A stretch of 64,000 nucleotides of DNA, from positions 3,596,001-3,660,000 of the forward strand of contig NZ_CP119147.1 of the NCBI RefSeq assembly GCF_029167645.1, read 5' to 3'. The translations under genes and the position numbers were made by a program. The stretch comes from Streptomyces sp. AM 2-1-1. GTDB taxonomy: Bacteria > Actinomycetota > Actinomycetes > Streptomycetales > Streptomycetaceae. Below, piece after piece: positions 52,285 through 60,167 of this stretch (positions are counted from its first letter, which is position 1; every line of letters begins with the position of its first letter). The notes under the pieces are model-generated. The model was not told the origin of the DNA, ran no database searches, and saw nothing but the letters and a program-made list of their open reading frames with translations.

Positions 52285-53505
52285 ATGCCGCTGGCGCTTC
52301 TCGCCCTCGCCATCGGGGCTTTCGGGATCGGGACCACCGAGTTCGTGATCATGGGGTTGCTCCCCGAGGTGGCCGCGGACTTCCAGGTGTCCATCCCGGC
52401 CGCGGGCTTCCTGGTCACGGGATACGCGCTCGGCGTGGTCGTCGGCGCTCCGCTCATGTCACTGCTGGGCACACGGATCAGCCGCAAACGGATGTTGATG
52501 CTGCTGATGGGCCTCTTCATCATGGGCAACGTGGTCTCGGCCCTGGCTCCCGTCTTCGGCGTCATGATCGTCGGAAGGGTGATCGCCTCGCTCGCCCACG
52601 GCGCCTTCTTCGGCATCGGATCGGTCGTCGCGGCCGACCTGGTGGCGCCCGAGAAGAAGGCCGGAGCCATCGCCCTCATGTTCACCGGGCTGACGGTCGC
52701 CAACGTCGTGGGCGTTCCGCTGGGTACCTACATCGGTCAGACCGCGGGATGGCGGGTGACCTTCTTCGTCGTCGCCGCCCTCGGAGTGCTCGGCCTGCTC
52801 GGCGTGGCGAAGCTCGTACCGGAGCAGTCCCGCCCCGACGGCGTGCGACTCCGCCACGAACTCGCGGCCTTCCGGAACGTGCAGGTGCTGCTCGCCATGG
52901 CGATGACGGTGCTGGGCTTCGGCGGGGTCTTCGCCGCGATCACCTACATCACTCCGATGATGACCGGGGTCGCCGGATTCGCGCCGTCCTCGGTCACCTG
53001 GCTGCTGGTCCTCTTCGGGGCCGGCATGGTGGTCGGCAATCTGCTGGGCGGGAAGTTCGCCGACCGGCACCTCATGCCCATGCTCTTCGTCACGCTCGGG
53101 GCGCTCGCGGTCGTGCTGGCCCTGTTCACGGTGACCGCGCACAACAAAGTCGCCGCCGCCGTCACCATCGTCCTCATCGGAGCTCTGGGGTTCGCCACGG
53201 TGCCGCCGCTGCAGAAACGCGTACTGGACCAGGCATCAGGTGCTCCGACGCTCGCCTCCGCCGTCAACATCGGCGCCTTCAACCTGGGCAACGCACTCTC
53301 CGCCTGGCTCGGCGGCATGGTGATCGCGGCCGGCTTCAGCTACACCGCGCCCAACTGGGTCGGCGCGGCCCTCGCGGGAGCCGCCCTGATTCTCGCCCTC
53401 GTCTCCAGCCTGCTGGAGCGCCGGCAGGCGGAGGAGAACCGGACCGCCCCCGCCCCCGCCCGCGTCCCCGAGCCGGCCGGCGCATCCGCCGCGGCCGGTT
53501 CCTGA
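52285..53505 (+). CDS. MFS drug-efflux transporter (DHA1-like)
   Basis: The 406-residue protein has 12 membrane segments. The start reads AIGAFGIGTTEFVIMGLLPEVAADF, typical of the AraJ/YdhP-like DHA1 group, and GRVIASLAHGAFFGIG lies in helix 4. The ATG follows AGGAGAGG. Divergence from marR suggests inducible export of a toxic or signalling compound; the substrate is unknown. The end is a Pro/Ala-rich tail. Confidence 0.9.
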   Translation: MPLALLALAIGAFGIGTTEFVIMGLLPEVAADFQVSIPAAGFLVTGYALGVVVGAPLMSLLGTRISRKRMLMLLMGLFIMGNVVSALAPVFGVMIVGRVIASLAHGAFFGIGSVVAADLVAPEKKAGAIALMFTGLTVANVVGVPLGTYIGQTAGWRVTFFVVAALGVLGLLGVAKLVPEQSRPDGVRLRHELAAFRNVQVLLAMAMTVLGFGGVFAAITYITPMMTGVAGFAPSSVTWLLVLFGAGMVVGNLLGGKFADRHLMPMLFVTLGALAVVLALFTVTAHNKVAAAVTIVLIGALGFATVPPLQKRVLDQASGAPTLASAVNIGAFNLGNALSAWLGGMVIAAGFSYTAPNWVGAALAGAALILALVSSLLERRQAEENRTAPAPARVPEPAGASAAAGS

Positions 53506-53579
53506 ACTTTCCTTCACCCCCACGGGCGGTTCCGCGACCGCCCGCCCCCACCGCATCAACGATCACGTTGGAGAACACC

Positions 53580-54008
53580 ATGAGCACGCCCACCCGCACC
53601 GCGGTCGCCCCGCTCACCGTCGACGACGCCGAGTCCCTGATCGAGGCGGCCCGCACCGCCGCCGAGGCAGCGGGTGTCGCCGCCGCCGTCACCGTGCTGG
53701 ACGCGGGCGGCCACCTGCTCGCCTTCCGCCGGGACGACCGCGCCGTTCTCATCGCGGGGGAGACCAGTACCCGCAAGGCCTACACCGCCCTGCAGCTGAA
53801 CTCCCCCACGGCCGACCTCGTGGACGCCGTCCAGCCCGGCGGACTCTTCCACTCGCTGCCGACCGCGCTCGATCGCCCGTTGCTCTTCATCGCGGGTGGC
53901 GTGCCGGTGCACCGCGACGGTCGGCTGATCGGCGCTGTCGGCGTCGGCGGCGGTGCCCCCGCTCAGGACCACCGGTTCGCCACGGGCGCCGTGGCCTCGC
54001 TGGTCTGA
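53580..54008 (+). CDS. GlcG/HbpS-family protein
   Basis: The 142-residue protein matches the GlcG/HbpS (DUF336) family: VTVLDAGGHLLAFRRDDRA, the GETSTRKAYTA segment and the glycine-rich end IGAVGVGGGAPAQDH. HbpS of Streptomyces reticuli binds haem, but this copy has no signal peptide, and ligand binding is not shown. It follows the MFS gene by 74 nt and is probably in the same MarR-controlled transcript. Confidence 0.87.
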   Translation: MSTPTRTAVAPLTVDDAESLIEAARTAAEAAGVAAAVTVLDAGGHLLAFRRDDRAVLIAGETSTRKAYTALQLNSPTADLVDAVQPGGLFHSLPTALDRPLLFIAGGVPVHRDGRLIGAVGVGGGAPAQDHRFATGAVASLV

Positions 54009-54056
54009 CGGTTTCGACCCATGTGCGGAGGCCGACGAGTCCGCAGTGCATCCGTC

Positions 54057-54089
54057 GACCCGGCAGCCTCGGGGAGCGGCTGCCGGGTC
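54057..54089. terminator. terminator between HbpS-like and GNAT genes
   Basis: GACCCGGCAGCC and its complement (12 bp) enclose 9 nt between convergent genes; the right arm overlaps the GNAT stop by two bases. Confidence 0.75.
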
Positions 54090-54984
54090 AGCCCGTCGCC
54101 ACCGTCAGCGGTGCGAACCTGCGGCTCCAGTCGCCGGGCAGGTCGGTACGGCCCCGGACCATCACGGCCGTACGGGATACGGCCGTGAGCCCGTGCTCGG
54201 CGAGCCAGCCGCGCAACTCGGTGTGGCGGGTGTCGATCTCCGTCCGCAGCGGGAGGCTCGTCTCCGAGGCGAGCGAAGCCACCAGTGCCTTCGCGGTGGC
54301 CGTGTCCGAGGCCACGAGCGGACCGATCACATGGCTCCCGTCGCTGGGCCAGAGCGCCGCGAACCCCATCAGTTCACCGGCCCGTTCGGCGATGCGGAAG
54401 TGGTCCGAGAAAGCGGGCAGGCGGGCGAGCATCCGGGTCCGCTCGACACCGAAGACGGCCGTGTCGAGCGTCAGGAGCGCCGGCAGGTCCCGGGCCGTCG
54501 CCGCACGCGTCGTGGTCGCGGACGAGCCGCGCGTCCCTCCGTCGGCCTCCCCCTGGACGTGGCCCGGCAGAAACCGCCCGACCGACCTCTCCACGCTCCC
54601 CACGACGGTGAAACCGAGCCCTTCGTAGAGCGGTCGGCCCTGGTCCGTCGCGAAGAGGGTCAGCGGGACGTGGCCGTGCTCATCCAGGGCATGGAGCAGC
54701 AGACGGCGGCCCATGCCCTGGCGTGCGAACCGTTGCGCGACCAGCATCATGCCGAGCGCCGCGTGCACGGGCTCGTACGACGTCACCACACAGGCGGCGG
54801 CCAAGCCCTTGCCGCTGGGATCGTCGATGCCGTACGTCGTACCCGCCCCGAGGAGGAGACCCCACCGGTGCTCGTCCCGGGGCCAGCCCCGGTCCTCGCT
54901 GAGGTCCGAACAGGCGACAAGGTCGCCCCGGCCGAGGCGCCGGATGGGCAGGTCATCGGCGAGGCCGTGTCGCGTGGGGGGCAT
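54088..54984 (-). CDS. tandem GNAT-family acetyltransferase
   Basis: The 298-residue protein has two GNAT-type halves. The first has the acetyl-CoA site VAQRFARQGMGRRLLLHAL and PLYEGLGFTVVG. The second, from about residue 160, is degenerate, with AGELMGFAALWP and SDTATAKALVASL. It resembles YitI/DUF1994-like proteins. Substrate unknown. It runs towards the HbpS-like gene. Confidence 0.82.
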   Translation of the reverse strand: MPPTRHGLADDLPIRRLGRGDLVACSDLSEDRGWPRDEHRWGLLLGAGTTYGIDDPSGKGLAAACVVTSYEPVHAALGMMLVAQRFARQGMGRRLLLHALDEHGHVPLTLFATDQGRPLYEGLGFTVVGSVERSVGRFLPGHVQGEADGGTRGSSATTTRAATARDLPALLTLDTAVFGVERTRMLARLPAFSDHFRIAERAGELMGFAALWPSDGSHVIGPLVASDTATAKALVASLASETSLPLRTEIDTRHTELRGWLAEHGLTAVSRTAVMVRGRTDLPGDWSRRFAPLTVATG

Positions 54985-55165
54985 GGCAGTCAGGCTGGCG
55001 GACGCCGGGGCGGCCCGTCCACCTCCTTCTCCCTTCCTTCGCCAAGGTTTTCCACGAAGGATTCCCTCACGTGTCCCCCCAGATGGCCTTTCCGGCCCGT
55101 CCGGGGGCGGAAGATCCTGATGCCGGGGCGCCCAACCGTCCGTGGCATCGCGGTCGGGGCCGCGT

Positions 55166-55179
55166 GTTTCACGTGAAAC
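55166..55179. other. parS: parS site 10
   Basis: Perfect GTTTCACGTGAAAC, 19 bp past the Nudix gene stop. It is the rightmost site in the window, about 44 kb from oriC. Confidence 0.95.
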
Positions 55180-55197
55180 GGCCGCGCGTATCCGACA

Positions 55198-55677
55198 TCA
55201 GCTCAGGTCAAGCGCGAGCATCGCCCGTACGCCTTCGATGTTGCCGTCCAGGTAGTGGCGGAGGGAGAGCGGCACCAGGTGGACGGCGGCGATGCCGACC
55301 CGGCTGAAGGGGACCCGGACGATCTCGTACTCCCCGCAGGGGTTTTCGATCTCGGGGCCGTGGCGCTTCGACGGGTCCATCGACTCCAGTCGGCAGACGA
55401 AGAAGTGCTGGACCTTCACTCCCGCCGCCCCGCCGTCCGCGATGTGTTCGACGGTGTCGACGAAGCAGGGCACCACGTCGAAGATCTTGGCACCCAGCTC
55501 CTCGTCGATCTCACGGTGCAGGGCGTCGACGACGGTGGCGTCCTCGGGCTCGACCCCGCCGCCGGGTGTCACCCAGTAGGGGTCGACACCCGGCTTCGTC
55601 CGCTTGATCAGGATGAGGTGGTCGCCGTCGAGCAGGAGGGCGCGTGCGGTGCGCTTGACCACAGGGCGTTCGGTCAT
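55198..55677 (-). CDS. Nudix hydrolase
   Basis: The 159-residue protein begins MTERPVVKRTARALLLDGDHL. Its Nudix box GGGVEPEDATVVDALHRE continues into IDEELG; the spacing is one residue longer than usual as I align it, but the REIDEELG metal-binding end is intact. Such enzymes hydrolyse nucleoside diphosphate derivatives; the substrate is unknown. No clear ribosome site was found before the ATG 55677. Confidence 0.85.
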   Translation of the reverse strand: MTERPVVKRTARALLLDGDHLILIKRTKPGVDPYWVTPGGGVEPEDATVVDALHREIDEELGAKIFDVVPCFVDTVEHIADGGAAGVKVQHFFVCRLESMDPSKRHGPEIENPCGEYEIVRVPFSRVGIAAVHLVPLSLRHYLDGNIEGVRAMLALDLS

Positions 55678-55879
55678 GGCAAGAGCGTGGCCCGCGGGCT
55701 CTCTTCTGAAACTCCCGGCGGGCCGATACCCGGATGACGGACATCGGTACCGACCGCGTGATGGCTTCCCGTTCGCCCCCGTCCGTGCGATCCGGGAAGA
55801 CGGCGCACAGGTCGGCGCCCCGCAACCGCCCACCCGCTCACGTGGCTCCCCGCGGTGGAGGGGCTCCGGCGGCACGGGG

Positions 55880-55950
55880 CACCCCCGTGCGACCGGAGCG
55901 CGGCCGGCCTCGGGCACCCCCCGTGCGACCGGAGCACGGCCGGCCTCGGG
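55880..55950. repeat. 35-bp imperfect direct repeat
   Basis: CACCCCCGTGCGACCGGAGC-type unit occurs twice in tandem (about 55880-55914 and 55915-55950), differing at a few bases. It lies just past the PLP-lyase stop. Confidence 0.8.
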
Positions 55951-55960
55951 CGGCCCGGCT

Positions 55961-57085
55961 TCAGCGGGTGGCGGCGTCCAGCGCCTGTGCCACGTCGGCG
56001 AGCAGGTCCTCCGGGTCCTCGGCCCCGACCGAGAAGCGGACGAAGCCCTCGGACACCGCGTCGCCGCCCCAGCGGCCGCGCCGTTCGGCGGTGGACCGCA
56101 GGCCTCCGAAGCTCGTGGCGTCGTCGACCAGGCGCAGGGCCTCCAGGAAGCGCTCCGCGGTCTGCCGGTCCGCCAGCTCGAACGACACCACCGAGCCGAA
56201 GCGCCGCATCTGCCGTACGGCGACGGGGTACGACGGGTCGGACGGGAGCCCCGGGTAGCGCAGCCCGGTGACCTCGGACCGCTCGACGAGCGCCTCCGCG
56301 AGCGTGAGCGCGGTGGAGCACTGCCGCTCGATGCGCAACTGGAGCGTGGCGAGCGACCGGTGGGCGAGCCAGGCTTCCATCGGGCCGGGGATGGCGCCGA
56401 CCACCTTGCGCCAGCGGCGCACCCCGGCGGCCAGGTCGGTGTCGCGGCAGGTCACGTGACCGAGCAGGATGTCGCCGTGTCCGGTCATGCCCTTGGTGTC
56501 GCTGGCCACCGAGAAGTCGGCGCCCAGGTCCAGCGGCCGCTGGCCGATCGGTGTGGCGAGGGTGTTGTCGACGGCCACCAGGGTGCCGCCGGCGTGCGCC
56601 GCCTCGACCAGTCGCCGGATGTCGCAGACGTCCAGGCCCGGGTTGGAGGGCGTCTCGATCCAGAGCAGCTTGGCACCTTCGAGGGCGGTCAGCTGGCCGT
56701 CGCCGCCGGTGGGGGCGGTGCGGACCTCCACGCCGTACGCCTCCAGCTGCTCCCGTACCAGCGGCAGCGCCTGGTATCCGTCGGTCGGCAGGACGACGAT
56801 GTCGCCCGCGCGCGCCTGGGAGAAGAGGACCGCCGAGATCGCGGCCATGCCGGAAGCGAAGACGGTCGTCACGACCTCCTCCCCCGGCGCTTCCAGCTCG
56901 CCGATGGCCTTCTCCAGGTGGGTCCACGTCGGGTTGGTCTCCCGGCCGTAGGTGTACGGACCGACCGGTTCTCCCGAGAGGTGGAAGTGGGCGGCGAAGA
57001 CGGGTCCCGGGAGGGTGGGTTCGTACTGCTGCGGCTCGGGGAGACCCGCCCGTACCGCTCTCGTTCCGTCGCCGATGCTGCTCAT
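55961..57085 (-). CDS. cystathionine gamma-lyase-type PLP enzyme
   Basis: The 374-residue protein is in the Cys/Met metabolism PLP family. It has YTYGRETNPTWTHLEKAI, ASGMAAISA (77-85), the cofactor aspartate in AVDNTLATP (Asp173) and the PLP lysine Lys198 in SDTKGMTGHGD. It probably cleaves cystathionine or a related sulphur amino acid in transsulphuration. The exact substrate is not certain. The ATG 57085 follows GAGGAG; the frame remains open upstream. Confidence 0.9.
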   Translation of the reverse strand: MSSIGDGTRAVRAGLPEPQQYEPTLPGPVFAAHFHLSGEPVGPYTYGRETNPTWTHLEKAIGELEAPGEEVVTTVFASGMAAISAVLFSQARAGDIVVLPTDGYQALPLVREQLEAYGVEVRTAPTGGDGQLTALEGAKLLWIETPSNPGLDVCDIRRLVEAAHAGGTLVAVDNTLATPIGQRPLDLGADFSVASDTKGMTGHGDILLGHVTCRDTDLAAGVRRWRKVVGAIPGPMEAWLAHRSLATLQLRIERQCSTALTLAEALVERSEVTGLRYPGLPSDPSYPVAVRQMRRFGSVVSFELADRQTAERFLEALRLVDDATSFGGLRSTAERRGRWGGDAVSEGFVRFSVGAEDPEDLLADVAQALDAATR

Positions 57086-57168
57086 GCTGCGCTCCTCGCT
57101 TCCTTCCCGGGCTGTCGCCGGTGCTGCCTGCACCTTCTCAGCACGTGCGCGGTGGCCGTCGGGGTGTC

Positions 57169-57546
57169 TCAGTCCTCGTCCGGGAGGACGACGTGCAGGG
57201 CCCAGGAGACGACCGAGATGATCAGACCACCCAGCACGGCGGTCCAGAAGCCCTCGACATGGAAGCTGAGGTCGGCCGCACCCGCCAGCCACGACGTCAG
57301 TTTCAGCATGAGGGCGTTGACGACCAGGGTGATCAGACCCAGGGTGAGGACGAAGAGCGGCAGCGTGAGGAGCTGGACGACCGGCTTGACGAGGAAGTTG
57401 ACCAGTCCGAAGAGCAGAGCGACCAGCAGGAGGGTGAGTATCTCGCGGCCGGTGGTGCCACCGGTCAGCGTGATGTCCCCCAGCAGCCAGATGGCCACCG
57501 CCAGAGCGCCTGCGTTGGCGGTCGTCTTGACGACGAAGTTCTTCAT
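57169..57546 (-). CDS. phage-holin-like (PF04020) membrane protein
   Basis: The 125-residue protein has four hydrophobic segments (about 10-25, 34-55, 60-85, 100-120). The motif GLVNFLVKPVVQLLTLPLFVLTLGL is typical of the Phage_holin_4_2 group, which is widespread in bacteria and not phage-specific. Function is unknown. It starts MKNFVVKTTANAG and lies 83 nt before the PLP lyase. Confidence 0.87.
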   Translation of the reverse strand: MKNFVVKTTANAGALAVAIWLLGDITLTGGTTGREILTLLLVALLFGLVNFLVKPVVQLLTLPLFVLTLGLITLVVNALMLKLTSWLAGAADLSFHVEGFWTAVLGGLIISVVSWALHVVLPDED

Positions 57547-57626
57547 GTGTCTGATCGTGGCAGACACGGATGACGGGGTACACCGACCGTACGGAACCCA
57601 GGACGAGCACGAGGGGCGCACCGCAC

Positions 57627-57944
57627 ATGAAGGCATTCAGGCTCGACGAACTGGAAGCGGAACGGGCCGCCAACGACGGGGCCTATCTGCAGTTCCTGCG
57701 CGAGCGGAACATGTCCGTGGGTCTGTACGCGCTCGACGCCGGCGCGCTCGATCCGCAGCGTCCGCACGGTCAGGACGAGGTCTACCTCGTCGTCAGCGGA
57801 CGTGCGTCGATCACCGTCGGGATGGAGACGACCCAGGTGGCCCGGGGGAGCGTCGTGTACGTACCGGCCGGGGTGGCCCACAAGTTCCACCACATCACCG
57901 AGGACCTGCGGGTCATGGTGGTCTTCTCCCCGCCGGAGGCCTGA
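57627..57944 (+). CDS. small cupin-domain protein
   Basis: The 105-residue protein is a single cupin barrel. The first cupin motif appears as RPHGQDEVYLVVSGRASITVG, with GxDEVYxVxxG spacing. The second appears as GSVVYVPAGVAHKFHHITEDL. Metal ligands His47, Glu51 and His85 are plausible. Role unknown. It is divergent from the holin-like gene. Confidence 0.85.
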   Translation: MKAFRLDELEAERAANDGAYLQFLRERNMSVGLYALDAGALDPQRPHGQDEVYLVVSGRASITVGMETTQVARGSVVYVPAGVAHKFHHITEDLRVMVVFSPPEA

Positions 57945-58049
57945 CCGGGCGGGGCCGGACCCGCCGACCCCCGCGACCCGCTGCGCCGTCGCCCGGCCGC
58001 CGGCCTGATCCGCGGGGTCGCCGTGTCACCGGCGGCCCGCCGTGCCTCG

Positions 58050-58100
58050 ACTGAGCCGTGAGCCGTGAGCCGTGAGCCCTGTGCCCTGTGCCCTGTGCCC
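58050..58100. repeat. adjoining 7-bp tandem repeats
   Basis: Three GAGCCGT units are followed directly by three GCCCTGT units in the cupin-DUF5326 spacer. A third run with GACCGGGAACCGGGAA-type sequence lies near 58217-58255. Confidence 0.7.
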
Positions 58101-58296
58101 GGGTTCTGCCCCGAGGGCGGGCCCCGTTCCGAAGGGGAGACCCTAGGGGATCGATCAGGGGAGTACGGGGGATGCGGACCGTCTCCAGAGCCCGGGGCCG
58201 CTCTAGCATCGGTGTCGGGAACCGGGAAGCCGGGGACCGGGAACCGGGAATCCCCCGGCTCGGCGGGACTGGGTCACGAGAGACGAGGTAAGGACG

Positions 58297-58518
58297 ATGG
58301 CGGTCCGGGAGATGTTCGCGGGTATGCCCTGGTGGGTGAAGTGGATCGCGGTGCCGGTGATCGCGATCGCGGTGTTCGGCGGACTGATCGCCAGCGTGGT
58401 CACCTTCGTGGTGACCCTGCTCTTCAAGGTGCTGCTCTTCGTCGTCCTCGTCGGCGGACTGATCTTCGTCGTACGCAGGTTCCTCTCGTCGTCCTCGGAC
58501 TCCCGGCGCGACTGGTAA
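58297..58518 (+). CDS. DUF5326 small membrane protein
   Basis: The 73-residue product begins MAVREMFAGMPWWVKWIAVP. Two hydrophobic segments (about 12-40 and 42-60) and a basic, Ser-rich tail follow. It corresponds to the DUF5326 family of Streptomyces as I recall. A GAGGTAAGG sequence lies 4-6 nt before the ATG. Function unknown. Confidence 0.8.
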   Translation: MAVREMFAGMPWWVKWIAVPVIAIAVFGGLIASVVTFVVTLLFKVLLFVVLVGGLIFVVRRFLSSSSDSRRDW

Positions 58519-58814
58519 GAAGCGGCGTCCGGCCCGGGTCCGGGCACTCCTGTACACGAACGTGCGGCGCACGCACCCACCGTGGTCACGGAGTGTCGCG
58601 CGGATTAGCCCGGCAGAGGTAAGCGCGCCCCGAATCCGCCCCGCGCACGGCCCCTGCGGCTACAGTGACGCTTCGCTGCCGCCGCCTGGGAATCAACTGT
58701 CCGTCACCATCCTGACCAATGGTTCCGCGACAGCCGACTCCGCGCCCGGGCTCGCGGCACGCCCGTGGGGGCGGCCTCCACGGGAGGGCTGACCGCCCGT
58801 CACCATGCCTGGGG
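58519..58814. other. ssgR upstream region
   Basis: About 300 bp with no gene I can support. CTACAGTGAC near 58659 contains a possible -10 (TACAGT). This would serve ssgR, but no matching -35 is clear. Confidence 0.4.
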
Positions 58815-59591
58815 GTGACCGTGACCACGGCATCGACCACCGCTGTTCCGACGCTGATCGGTTCGGTCCAGCGGGCCCTGAGACTGCTGGAGGCGGTGGG
58901 CGCCCATCAGGACGGCGCTCCCGCCAAGCAGCTCGCGCGGGAGGCGGGGCTGCCCCTGCCGACCACGTACCACCTGCTGCGTACCCTGGCCCATGAGGGC
59001 TATCTCCGGCGGGAGAACGGGGTCTTCGTCCTCGGTGCCGCCGCCGAGCGGATGTCCGGCCGGGCGGCGGAGGAGAGCAGGCGCGGAAGACTCAACGACT
59101 CGCTCGCCCGGTGGTGCGACGAACTGGGTGCCCCGGTCTACTGCGCCGTGTACCGCGAGGGCGAGATCGAGCTGGTCGCCGTGGCGGACTCCGCCGAGAC
59201 GCCGGCCGTCGACGAGTGGGCTCCCATCGCCGAGACGGGCCATGCCCATGCGCTGGGTCAGTGCCTGCTCGGACAGCTCGACGAGGACGCACGCGAGGAC
59301 CATCTGCTCCGCCATCCGGTGCGTCCCCTGACCCGTTACTCAGTGCGAGATCGCCCGGTCTTTCTTGAGCGATTGCGTTCGATGGAACGTATGAAACCTG
59401 TCATTGAGCGACAGGAGTACGCACTGGGGACGGTCTGCGCCGCCATCCCCATCACCGCAGGTTCGGCCGTCGCCGCGATGGCCATTTCTCTACCCCTGGA
59501 TCGGCAGGAGCAGTTGCTCCCCGCAGTCGAACAACTACGGAGTGAAGTGGCGCGGCTCTTGCGTTCGTTCGTGTTCTCTATCAGTATCTGA
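58815..59591 (+). CDS. ssgR: SsgR, IclR-family activator of ssgA
   Basis: The protein has an IclR winged helix-turn-helix (about 13-75; GSVQRALRLLEAVGAHQDG, KQLAREAGLPLPTTYHLLRTL) and an IclR ligand-sensing domain. It lies 101 nt before ssgA, the same pair as in S. coelicolor and S. griseus, where SsgR is needed for ssgA transcription. The start is either GTG 58815 or GTG 58821; the frame is open to 58719. The last 30 codons have lower GC than the rest. Confidence 0.92.
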   Translation: MTVTTASTTAVPTLIGSVQRALRLLEAVGAHQDGAPAKQLAREAGLPLPTTYHLLRTLAHEGYLRRENGVFVLGAAAERMSGRAAEESRRGRLNDSLARWCDELGAPVYCAVYREGEIELVAVADSAETPAVDEWAPIAETGHAHALGQCLLGQLDEDAREDHLLRHPVRPLTRYSVRDRPVFLERLRSMERMKPVIERQEYALGTVCAAIPITAGSAVAAMAISLPLDRQEQLLPAVEQLRSEVARLLRSFVFSISI

Positions 59592-59692
59592 AAAATCACT
59601 CCTTGTGATCTGCTATCGCGTGCACCACGATGGCGTCAATAGGGCCAGGGGGGATCATTCCTGGCCAGATTCATCTACTGCGGGGTTGAACG

Positions 59693-60130
59693 ATGCGCGA
59701 GTCGGTTCAAGCAGAGGTCATGATGAGCTTCCTCGTCTCCGAGGAGCTCTCGTTCCGTATTCCGGTGGAGCTCCGGTACGAGGTGGGTGATCCGTACGCG
59801 ATCAGGATGACCTTCCATCTGCCGGGCGATGCCCCGGTCACCTGGGCTTTCGGCCGTGAGCTCCTGCTCGACGGCCTCAACAGCCCCAGCGGCGACGGTG
59901 ATGTGCACATCGGGCCCACCGAGCCGGAAGGGCTCTGTGACGTGCACATCCGACTCCAGGTCGGAGCGGACCGGGCTCTGTTCCGGGCCGGCACGGCGCC
60001 GCTGGTGGCGTTTCTCGACCGGACGGACAAGTTGGTGCCGCTGGGACAGGAGCACACGCAGGGTGACTTCGACGGGAATCTCGAAGAGGCGCTCGGCAGG
60101 ATCCTCGCCGAGGAACAGAACGCGGGCTGA
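59693..60130 (+). CDS. ssgA: SsgA, sporulation cell-division activator
   Basis: SsgA is the founding member of the SALP family. It directs SsgB and so FtsZ to future sporulation septa. The 145-residue product has the SsgA hallmark sequence MRESVQAEVMMSF, RIPVELRYEVGDPYA, WAFGRELLLDGL and PLVAFLDRTDKLVPLG. Family length is about 130-145 aa. The 101-bp leader is unusually AT-rich for this genome, and GGGG lies 8 nt before the ATG. Confidence 0.97.
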   Translation: MRESVQAEVMMSFLVSEELSFRIPVELRYEVGDPYAIRMTFHLPGDAPVTWAFGRELLLDGLNSPSGDGDVHIGPTEPEGLCDVHIRLQVGADRALFRAGTAPLVAFLDRTDKLVPLGQEHTQGDFDGNLEEALGRILAEEQNAG

Positions 60131-60167
60131 CACGGTGTCGGCCCGTTAGCTTTTCGGGCATCCGCGC

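Noticed and set aside
53953..55176. A 407-codon rightward frame opposite the tandem GNAT gene.
   Set aside because: The leftward GNAT frame has recognisable acetyl-CoA motifs; this one has none.
57169..57546. Prophage remnant suggested by the holin-like protein.
   Set aside because: This family is widespread as a chromosomal membrane protein, and there are no other phage genes or attachment sites here.
55604..58054. An 816-codon rightward frame opposite the PLP lyase.
   Set aside because: Antisense shadow; the PLP lysine and family motifs are on the minus strand.
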